Of a stretch of DNA of 18,725 nt, positions 13,353 to 18,725 are shown in pieces. The stretch is from Patescibacteria group bacterium (lineage in GTDB: Bacteria > Patescibacteriota > Minisyncoccia > Moranbacterales > JAKLHP01). The translations under genes and the position numbers were made by a program. Location: positions 1-18,725 of the forward strand of contig JAKLHP010000006.1 in the NCBI GenBank assembly GCA_022710085.1, in the 5' to 3' direction. The notes under the pieces are model-generated. The model was not told the origin of the DNA. It saw only the letters and a program-made list of their open reading frames with translations, and ran no database searches. The stretch's first letter is position 1. Each line of letters starts with the position of its first letter.

Positions 13353-14921
13353 CTATTTCAATATTGGCAATAAACTTTCCCCCCCCATTTCTGTCGGTTT
13401 TTCAATTCCCATCAAATCCAGAACAGTCGGTGCGATATCACTGAGAAGCCCTCCGATTTCATTTTCGTCCTGCCTGATTTCCTCCGGCTTTTTATTGTGG
13501 TGGTTTTCAGGAGTCAAAAACCAAAGAGGAACAGGATTGGTCGAATGTTCAGTATTAATCTGGCCCGTATTGGGGTTTGTTATTTCTTCAATATTCCCAT
13601 GGTCAGCAGTAATCAGAAGACAACCTCCTGCATTAAGAACTACAGGAATAAGAAGCGACAGGACCTTATCAAGCGATCTTACCGCCTCAATGCAGGCTTT
13701 TTCGTTCCCAGTGTGTCCCACCATATCAGCATTAGCATAGTTAATCAGGATAAAATCGTATTTATTTTTTTTGACAGACTCAATCACTTTTTCTGTGATT
13801 GGAGCAGCGCTCATTTCTGGAGACTCATCAAACTTTGAAACCGATGGGGAAGGAATTAAAATCCGGTCTTCATCCGGCCAAGGTTCCTCTTCTCCACCAT
13901 TGAAAAAATAGGTCACATGAGCATACTTTTCGGTCTCAGAAATACGAAGCTGATTCTTTTTGTTCTGGCTTAAAACTTTTCCCAGTCCATTGGTCACTTC
14001 TTCTTTTGGAAAGATTATATTAACCGGAAGATCTTTTTCATATTCGGTCATTGTGGCAAATTCCAATTTCAGCGTTGCCCCTCTTGGGAATTTTTCAAAT
14101 CCCGGTACGGTAAAAGCAGTGGTAAGTTCCCTGGCTCGATCTTCGCGGAAGTTAAAAAATATTACGGAGTCATTTTCTTTGATGAGTGCTATCGGGTTTC
14201 CATTTTCCGTGACAGTTCCCGGTTCAATATATTCATCGGTTATTCCCTTAACATAAGAATCTTGAAGATACTGGATCGGATCTTTAATTTGCTCTCCCTT
14301 GCCTTCCACAAGCATTTTATAAGCTTTTTCTATCCTATCCCAATTGTTATTTCTATCCATTGCCCAATTCCTTCCGCAAACTGTGGCTATTTTGCCAATT
14401 CCTATATCCTTCATTTTTTCTTCGACTGTTTTAAGTGTTTTAACTCCGGAAGTTGGCGGTGAGTCTCTTCCGTCAGTAAAGGCGTGGATAAAAACTTTTG
14501 ACACATCGTTATTTTTTGCAGCTTCTAGTATGGCATAAAGATGATCAAGATAAGAATGGACAGAACCGCTTCCGATAAGTCCCATCAGGTGAAGGCTTCC
14601 ATTATTCTTTTTGGCGTTTTCAAAAGATTTAAGCAGCACAGGATTTTTTTCAAAAGATCCATCCTGGATGGATAAAGATACGCGGGGAAGATTTTGGTAC
14701 ATTATTTTTCCAGCTCCTAGGGTAATGTGGCCGACCTCGCTGTTCCCGCATTCTCCCCAAGGAAGCCCGACTGAAATTCCTGAAGCTTGAAGGGTGGTCA
14801 TTGGGTAAAAATTATTCAGTTTCTCTATGGTGGGAAGAAGAGTTGTTTTTAGAACGTTTCCCTGAGTATTGTTGCTAAGCCCCCAACCATCAAGAATTAC
14901 TAAAACTACTGGTTTGTACAT
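13353..14921 (-). CDS. gpmI: 2,3-bisphosphoglycerate-independent phosphoglycerate mutase
   Basis: The enzyme interconverts 3- and 2-phosphoglycerate in glycolysis without a bisphosphoglycerate cofactor, using two Mn2+. It starts MYKPVVLVILDGWGLS with metal-binding Asp11. The phosphorylated Ser61 lies in GECGNSEVGH. The transferase insertion contains HAFTDGRDSPP and CGRNWAMDRNNNWDR. The C-terminal phosphatase part holds INYANADMVGHTG and LLITADHGNIEE. At 522 residues it is slightly longer than usual (about 505-515), with small extensions such as NGGEEEPWPDEDRILIPSPS, a normal iPGM feature. A run of eight G in the coding strand (13386-13379) encodes the Gly-Gly of TEMGGESLLPILK, nine residues from the end. 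It is the only housekeeping gene here on the minus strand. Confidence 0.97.
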   Translation of the reverse strand: MYKPVVLVILDGWGLSNNTQGNVLKTTLLPTIEKLNNFYPMTTLQASGISVGLPWGECGNSEVGHITLGAGKIMYQNLPRVSLSIQDGSFEKNPVLLKSFENAKKNNGSLHLMGLIGSGSVHSYLDHLYAILEAAKNNDVSKVFIHAFTDGRDSPPTSGVKTLKTVEEKMKDIGIGKIATVCGRNWAMDRNNNWDRIEKAYKMLVEGKGEQIKDPIQYLQDSYVKGITDEYIEPGTVTENGNPIALIKENDSVIFFNFREDRARELTTAFTVPGFEKFPRGATLKLEFATMTEYEKDLPVNIIFPKEEVTNGLGKVLSQNKKNQLRISETEKYAHVTYFFNGGEEEPWPDEDRILIPSPSVSKFDESPEMSAAPITEKVIESVKKNKYDFILINYANADMVGHTGNEKACIEAVRSLDKVLSLLIPVVLNAGGCLLITADHGNIEEITNPNTGQINTEHSTNPVPLWFLTPENHHNKKPEEIRQDENEIGGLLSDIAPTVLDLMGIEKPTEMGGESLLPILK

Positions 14922-14955
14922 AATTTGTTAGCTTATTTTTATTTATTTCCTATTT

Positions 14956-14984
14956 ATAATACTATTTTTTAAATGTTTTGACAA
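14956..14984 (-). promoter_or_regulatory. Promoter of gpmI (minus strand)
   Basis: Read on the minus strand: TTGTCA (14984-14979), 17-bp spacer, TATTAT (14961-14956). Expected +1 is near 14949, giving a leader of about 28 bases. Its -35 occupies the same bases as the -35 of the forward promoter at 14978. Confidence 0.65.
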
Positions 14985-15006
14985 AGGGGGTAATATGTAA
15001 TATCAT
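14978..15006 (+). promoter_or_regulatory. Upstream promoter of rny
   Basis: TTGACA (14978-14983), 17-bp spacer, TATCAT (15001-15006). Expected +1 near 15013 leaves a leader of about 120 bases ahead of rny. The leader holds an inverted repeat, GATAAGTC (15039-15046) and GACTTATC (15104-15111). Confidence 0.65.
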
Positions 15007-15094
15007 TTCTTTGAAATAACAAGTAAGTTAATTTGATAGATAAGTCGATTAATTTTTTGAAAATAATGGAAAAATCTAAAAAATAACAATTTTT

Positions 15095-15124
15095 TTGCTT
15101 TATGACTTATCGATTGAGTATAGA
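15095..15124 (+). promoter_or_regulatory. Second, start-proximal promoter candidate of rny
   Basis: TTGCTT (15095-15100), 18-bp spacer, TATAGA (15119-15124). The -10 ends 8 bp before ATG 15133, so its transcript would be leaderless or nearly so. Confidence 0.45.
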
Positions 15125-15132
15125 AAAAATAT

Positions 15133-16665
15133 ATGGAGATAAATTTTACGATTTTAATCGTCGGATTTTTAACACTTTCAATTGGATCTGTCTTGGGTTA
15201 CCTTGCAAGACAAACCATTGCTAAAAAACAACTTTCTACTGCTGAAGGAAAAATAGAAAAAATGCTTGAAGAAGCTGAGAAAAAATCTCAGGAGGTTACT
15301 TTAAACGCAAAAAACAAGGCTCTTGAAATTTTAGAGGAAGCTAAAAACAAAGAAAGAGAACGGGAAAATCAAATAACCAGGTTGGAACAAAGACTGGAAA
15401 AAAGAGAAGAGACTATGGATCAAAGGATAGATGAGCTGGAGAGAGGAAAGAAGCATCTGGAGCAAAAAGTTGAAGAAGTGAAAAGGATAAGACAGGAAGC
15501 TGAAGACTCAAGAAAAAAAGAATTAGCTAGGCTTGAAAAAATAGCCGGACTTTCCAAAGAACAAGCCAAAAAAGTATTACTTCAGCTTACAGAAGAGGAA
15601 AACAGAGGACTTATTTCAGAAAGAATAGCCAAGCTGGAAAAAGAAGGGAAAGAAGATCTTGAGAAAAAGGCTAAGTCGATCATGACCCAGGTAATTCAAA
15701 AATATGCAGGCTCTCACGCTTCGGAAGTTTCTACGACCACAGTTTCACTTCCTTCTGATGAAATAAAAGGAAGGATAATCGGAAGAGAGGGAAGAAATAT
15801 TAAGGCCTTGGAAAAATTAACTGGAGTGGAAATCATTGTGGATGATACTCCGGAAGCGGTAGTTATTTCCGGATTCGATCCGATTAGAAGAGAAACGGCG
15901 AGATTGGCTCTTGAAAAATTAATGGAAGATGGAAGAATCCATCCTACTAGAATTGAAGAAGCGGTAAATTTTGCCAAAAAGGAAATTGATGCCAAAGTTA
16001 AAGAAGCGGGTGAAGCAGCCGCTTATGATGCTGGCATAGTTGGCTTGGATCCTAAGCTGGTGTATATACTTGGAAGGTTAAGATACAGGACTAGTTATGG
16101 ACAAAATGTCCTTATTCATTCATTGGAAGTAGCTCATTTATCCGGAGCTTTAGCTGCAGAATTGGGTGCAGATGTGGCAACAGCCAAAAAAGCCGGTATG
16201 CTTCATGATATCGGGAAAGCCATTGATCATGAGGTTCAAGGAACACATATCGAAATCGGTGTTAAGATACTTGAAAAGTTTAAGATTTCCAAACAAGTTA
16301 TTGATGCAGTTAAATCTCATCATGAAGATTATCCTTTTGGAAGCCAAGAAGCTTATATCGTCGCCGCTGCCGATGCCATTTCTGCCAGCCGACCAGGAGC
16401 CAGAAAAGACACTTTGGAAAATTATCTCAAGAGATTGGAAGAATTAGAAGGCGTGGCTAACTCTTTCCCAGAAGTGGAAAAATCATATGCTATTCAAGCG
16501 GGAAGAGAAATTAGAGTTTTCGTAAAACCCGACAAATTAGATGATTTGGGCTCAATGAAATTAGCCAGACTTATTGCCGATAAAATTGAACAAGAGCTTA
16601 GATATCCAGGAGAAATAAAAGTCAATGTTCTTCGTGAAACAAGATCAATCGAATTCGCAAGATAA
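15133..16665 (+). CDS. rny: Ribonuclease Y
   Basis: RNase Y is a membrane-anchored endoribonuclease that starts mRNA decay. Order of parts: one N-terminal membrane helix (residues 4-24, FTILIVGFLTLSIGSVLGYL), a long charged coiled coil (about 30-190), a KH domain (about 205-260, GRIIGREGRNIKALEKLTG), and an HD phosphohydrolase domain with the metal motif LHDIGKAIDHE, preceded by LIHSLEVAHLSG and followed by VKSHHEDYPF and ADAISASRPGARKDT. The C-terminal domain ends in YPGEIKVNVLRETRSIEFAR, a standard end. The length of 510 is normal. There is no SD before the ATG. Its presence suggests mRNA decay of the Gram-positive type. Confidence 0.97.
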   Translation: MEINFTILIVGFLTLSIGSVLGYLARQTIAKKQLSTAEGKIEKMLEEAEKKSQEVTLNAKNKALEILEEAKNKERERENQITRLEQRLEKREETMDQRIDELERGKKHLEQKVEEVKRIRQEAEDSRKKELARLEKIAGLSKEQAKKVLLQLTEEENRGLISERIAKLEKEGKEDLEKKAKSIMTQVIQKYAGSHASEVSTTTVSLPSDEIKGRIIGREGRNIKALEKLTGVEIIVDDTPEAVVISGFDPIRRETARLALEKLMEDGRIHPTRIEEAVNFAKKEIDAKVKEAGEAAAYDAGIVGLDPKLVYILGRLRYRTSYGQNVLIHSLEVAHLSGALAAELGADVATAKKAGMLHDIGKAIDHEVQGTHIEIGVKILEKFKISKQVIDAVKSHHEDYPFGSQEAYIVAAADAISASRPGARKDTLENYLKRLEELEGVANSFPEVEKSYAIQAGREIRVFVKPDKLDDLGSMKLARLIADKIEQELRYPGEIKVNVLRETRSIEFAR

Positions 16666-16735
16666 TACTATAGTGTATAATATGGAGTGCATGGTAATTT
16701 TATCTCAAGCCATATGTTTTGTATCTATGGAGCAG

Positions 16736-16763
16736 TTGCCTTATTTAAGAAGTATTATATAAT
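16736..16763 (+). promoter_or_regulatory. Promoter of the HU gene
   Basis: TTGCCT (16736-16741), 16-bp spacer, TATAAT (16758-16763). Expected +1 near 16770 gives a leader of about 45 bases. A second TATAAT at 16676-16681 has no clear -35. Confidence 0.65.
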
Positions 16764-16800
16764 AAAGTAAACCTTAACTTTTCCCAACGGGACTAGGAAT

Positions 16801-16807
16801 GGAGGTG
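16801..16807 (+). promoter_or_regulatory. Extended Shine-Dalgarno of the HU gene
   Basis: GGAGGTG lies 7 bases before ATG 16815. The ten bases GGAGGTGTTA are identical to those before pilin 2. Confidence 0.75.
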
Positions 16808-16814
16808 TTACAAT

Positions 16815-17099
16815 ATGGCACAAAATATCAATAAAGATTCATTGGTTGATTCCATATCGACAAAAACTGATCTTTCAAAAAAGGATGTGGAAATGGTAAT
16901 TGATACTATGGTTGATGTTATAACTGAACAATTGAGGCAGGGGAACAAGGTAACTCTGACCGGGTTTGGGGCCTTCAGGGTTTCAAAGAGAGCTTCTAGA
17001 GAAGGAATCAATCCTCAAACTAAACAAAAAATACAAATTCCCGCTATGACTCTTCCAAAATTTACTGCTGGAAAGGCTTTGAAAGAAGCTGTAAAGTAG
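16815..17099 (+). CDS. HU-family DNA-binding protein
   Basis: The 94-residue protein has the HU/IHF layout: N-terminal helices (NKDSLVDSISTKTDLSKKDV...), the turn GNKVTLTGFGAFRVSKR, an arm containing REGINPQTKQKIQIPA with its conserved NPxT and tip Pro, and the final helix PKFTAGKALKEAVK. HU compacts the chromosome as a dimer and is usually abundant, which fits its consensus-like promoter and extended SD. The ATG is fixed by the SD. It stands alone, between its own promoter and a terminator. HU is more likely than IHF because it is the bacterial default; the sequence does not decide between homodimer and heterodimer. Confidence 0.95.
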   Translation: MAQNINKDSLVDSISTKTDLSKKDVEMVIDTMVDVITEQLRQGNKVTLTGFGAFRVSKRASREGINPQTKQKIQIPAMTLPKFTAGKALKEAVK

Positions 17100-17136
17100 A
17101 ACTTTATACATAGAACAAAAACAAAAGATAGCAATG

Positions 17137-17164
17137 AAATCCCGCTTGAGTCGGGATTTTGTTG
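17137..17164 (+). terminator. Rho-independent terminator after the HU gene
   Basis: AAATCCCG (17137-17144), loop CTTGAGT, CGGGATTT (17152-17159), then T-G-T-T. The stem is perfect but the T-run is short and broken. Confidence 0.7.
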
Positions 17165-17311
17165 TGGATAAACTGGGGATAGGCTTAATTGAAACTAAGT
17201 TAGTGTTTCAGACAACATTTTTATTAAAGAGGCTTGTTTACTCACTAAAAACAACTTACGGATACAAAATACTTGCTTTTTCCTTTAATATGGCGCTGAT
17301 TTGGATTGGGA

Positions 17312-17340
17312 TTGACATATTTTTCAAGAAATGTTAACAT
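17312..17340 (+). promoter_or_regulatory. Promoter P1 upstream of rpoB
   Basis: TTGACA (17312-17317), 17-bp spacer ending TGT, TAACAT (17335-17340): consensus -35 plus an extended -10. Expected +1 near 17347. Confidence 0.7.
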
Positions 17341-17365
17341 TTCATGGTAAAAAGAAAATTACTTC

Positions 17366-17393
17366 TTGCAATTTTTTAGTTTATCTGTATAAT
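17366..17393 (+). promoter_or_regulatory. Promoter P2 upstream of rpoB
   Basis: TTGCAA (17366-17371), 16-bp spacer, TATAAT (17388-17393). Expected +1 near 17400, giving a leader of about 148 bases. Confidence 0.7.
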
Positions 17394-17410
17394 AAGAAAA
17401 TACTTGTCAA

Positions 17411-17490
17411 TCCCGTTAAATCGGGACCAAGGGGGCAATGAATCATTTTTCTATTAATTAAATACATTTTCTAAAACCTCATTTTTAGAA
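17411..17490 (+). promoter_or_regulatory. Structured 5' leader of rpoB
   Basis: Two hairpins: TCCCG-TTAAAT-CGGGA (17411-17426), and TTCTAAAA-CCTCAT-TTTTAGAA (17469-17490). Neither is followed by a clean T-run, so they are not ordinary terminators. They may stabilise the message or allow control of rpoB; no known ribosomal-protein leader motif was recognised. Confidence 0.4.
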
Positions 17491-17547
17491 TTACCCTTAT
17501 TCCAAGAAAATAAACGAACGAGGAAATTCTAGCTGAGGAGTGTTTTT

Positions 17548-18725
17548 ATGCTCAAAAGTCCTAAAACTCTCAAGGTGAGGGATAATTTTAGTCCCTCCTC
17601 CTCTCTTTCTAAGAGAAAATTTTTCAAAAAAAGTTTGGTCGTATCACTTCCTAATCTTATTGAGGCTCAAACGGTTTCCTACCAGTGGTTTTGGGACAAG
17701 GGCCTGAAAGAACTCCTTTCTGAAATTAATCCAATCAAGGATTTTACAGGAAAAGACCTGGAACTTACCCTTGAGGATTATTATTTGGATGAACCGAAAT
17801 ATGATGAGCTTACTGCTAAAGGGAAGAATATATCTTATGAATCCCCCCTTAGAATTAGAGCTAAACTTCTTATTAAAAAAACCGGTGAGGTAAAAGAACA
17901 GGAAATATATCTTGGTGATTTTCCTATTATGACAGACAGGGGAACTTTTATTATCAATGGAGTTGAAAGAGTCGTTGTCGGACAGCTGATCAGAAGTCCT
18001 GGTGTATTTTTCACGATGGAATATCAAAAAGGAAAGAAGCTTTTCGGAGCCAAAATTATTCCTAATCGAGGAGCTTGGCTTGAAATCGATACTGATTTAG
18101 AAGGAGTCATTTCTGTGAAGATAGACCGAAAAAGAAAAGTTCCAATCACTTGTCTTCTTCGGGCTTTTGGATATGGAGGCGATGGGGCTATTTTAAAAGA
18201 ATTTTCTGATGTTGATACGGGAGAAACAAAATATATCGAAACTACGATTAAAAAAGATCCAGCCAAAAATCAAGGAGAAGGATATAAAGAAGTTTATAAA
18301 AGAATACGTCCAGGAGATTTGGCCACAGAAGAAAATGCTAAACAAGTTATTGATTCAATGTTTTTTAATTTTGAAAGATACGATTTTGGAAATGTCGGAA
18401 GATATCGTTTGAACCAAAGGCTCAACATTAATATCCCTGATAAAGAAGAAAATCGAGTTTTGAGAATTGATGACCTTGTTTTAATTATCAAAGAAATTAT
18501 TAAGCTCAACAACGATCCTATGGCAGAGCAGGATGATATTGATCATCTTGGAAACAGAAGAGTAAGAGGTGTGGGAGAGCTTATTCAAAATAAACTAAGG
18601 CTAGGTTTCAATAGGATGAATAGAAATATCAAGGACAGAATGAGTACCTGTGATATTTTAACTGTCATTCCCGGCCAACTTATAAACTCAAGGCCGGTAG
18701 CTGCCGCTATTAAAGAATTTTTTTC
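17548..18725 (+). CDS. rpoB: RNA polymerase beta subunit, N-terminal part (runs off the window)
   Basis: The frame from ATG 17548 stays open to the window end (392 codons). It reads as the start of the core RNA polymerase beta subunit: LPNLIEAQTVSYQWFWDKGL, FPIMTDRGTFIINGVERVVV then GQLIRSPGVFF, KDPAKNQGEGYKEVYKRIRP, DHLGNRRVRGVGELIQNKLR then MNRNIKDRMSTCD and LINSRPVAAAIKEFF at the edge. The next residues would be the GSSQLSQFMDQ rifampicin region, outside the window. The start is supported by GAGGAG (17535-17540), 7 bases ahead, and by sequence typical of RpoB starts. The ribosomal protein genes rplJ and rplL often found just upstream are replaced by the HU gene and a long spacer; two promoters serve it directly. 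Confidence 0.97.
   Translation, partial: MLKSPKTLKVRDNFSPSSSLSKRKFFKKSLVVSLPNLIEAQTVSYQWFWDKGLKELLSEINPIKDFTGKDLELTLEDYYLDEPKYDELTAKGKNISYESPLRIRAKLLIKKTGEVKEQEIYLGDFPIMTDRGTFIINGVERVVVGQLIRSPGVFFTMEYQKGKKLFGAKIIPNRGAWLEIDTDLEGVISVKIDRKRKVPITCLLRAFGYGGDGAILKEFSDVDTGETKYIETTIKKDPAKNQGEGYKEVYKRIRPGDLATEENAKQVIDSMFFNFERYDFGNVGRYRLNQRLNINIPDKEENRVLRIDDLVLIIKEIIKLNNDPMAEQDDIDHLGNRRVRGVGELIQNKLRLGFNRMNRNIKDRMSTCDILTVIPGQLINSRPVAAAIKEFF

Larger units (their letters stand above)
17100..17547 (+). other. 448-bp spacer between the HU gene and rpoB
   Basis: No convincing gene is present. It holds the HU terminator (17137-17164), a perfect DnaA-box-like TGTGGATAA (17163-17171) followed by TGGGGATAG (17174-17182), two tandem promoters (17312-17340 and 17366-17393), and an rpoB leader with two hairpins (17411-17426, 17469-17490). 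Stretch 17183-17311 shows nothing I can name. A 67-codon ORF at 17134-17337 starts inside the terminator stem and ends inside a promoter, and is treated as chance. Confidence 0.6.

Noticed and set aside
16682..16762. 26-codon ORF starting next to a TATAAT after rny
   Set aside because: The ATG directly abuts the -10 box, too close for a transcript to include it, there is no SD, and the ORF ends in the HU promoter.
17134..17337. 67-codon ORF between the HU gene and rpoB
   Set aside because: It begins inside the terminator stem, has no SD, and its end overlaps a strong promoter; composition does not look like coding sequence.
1..18725. CRISPR array, tRNA, rRNA, or insertion sequence
   Set aside because: No regularly spaced direct repeats, cloverleaf-like segments, rRNA-like sequence or transposase ORF were seen on either strand.
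1..18725. Recoded UGA (as glycine, known in some Patescibacteria)
   Set aside because: All recognised genes run full length with the standard code and end at plausible stops without in-frame UGA.

Overview
The window looks like chromosomal DNA of a Candidate Phyla Radiation (Patescibacteria) bacterium, probably a Parcubacteria-like lineage. The evidence is indirect: low G+C content, TTCAAAATTTAAAATT-type repeats in several spacers, a Mur ligase and a NusA with insertions of the kind often seen in these genomes, several lineage-specific hypothetical proteins, and a type IV secretion pilin array next to housekeeping genes. Standard code is used; no UGA recoding is needed. No phylogenetic search was possible.

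Layout. The tail of an unrecognised gene (2-211) ends at a terminator. A shortened MurE-like Mur ligase follows (307-1617), then a 204-bp spacer with an imperfect inverted repeat, a small minus-strand hypothetical gene (1822-2190), and a divergently transcribed PAP2-like membrane protein (2238-2687). The accessory core is 2784-7613: a VirB6/TrbL-like polytopic membrane protein, an unrecognised soluble protein, and four consecutive VirB2/TrbC-like pilin paralogues. Each pilin has an N-terminal secretion signal and two membrane helices around a GD...AK(K/R) loop. No VirB4-type ATPase lies in the window, so the rest of the machine, if it exists, is elsewhere.

From 7622 a consensus promoter drives nusA, then hppA (a membrane pyrophosphatase with the lysine signature of K+-independent H+ pumps), tig and clpP, ending at a bidirectional terminator (13261-13289). 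The glycolytic gene gpmI converges from the minus strand. Beyond a divergent promoter region come rny (RNase Y), an HU-type nucleoid protein, a 448-bp spacer with tandem promoters, and the first 1178 bases of rpoB, which runs off the window.

Taken together: transcription and RNA turnover (nusA, rpoB, rny), protein folding and proteolysis (tig, clpP), energy (hppA, gpmI), wall synthesis (Mur ligase) and a surface appendage. Predicted -10 boxes sit 6-8 bp before several start codons, suggesting leaderless or nearly leaderless mRNAs, whereas one pilin gene and the HU gene have long leaders and an extended GGAGGTG ribosome-binding site.
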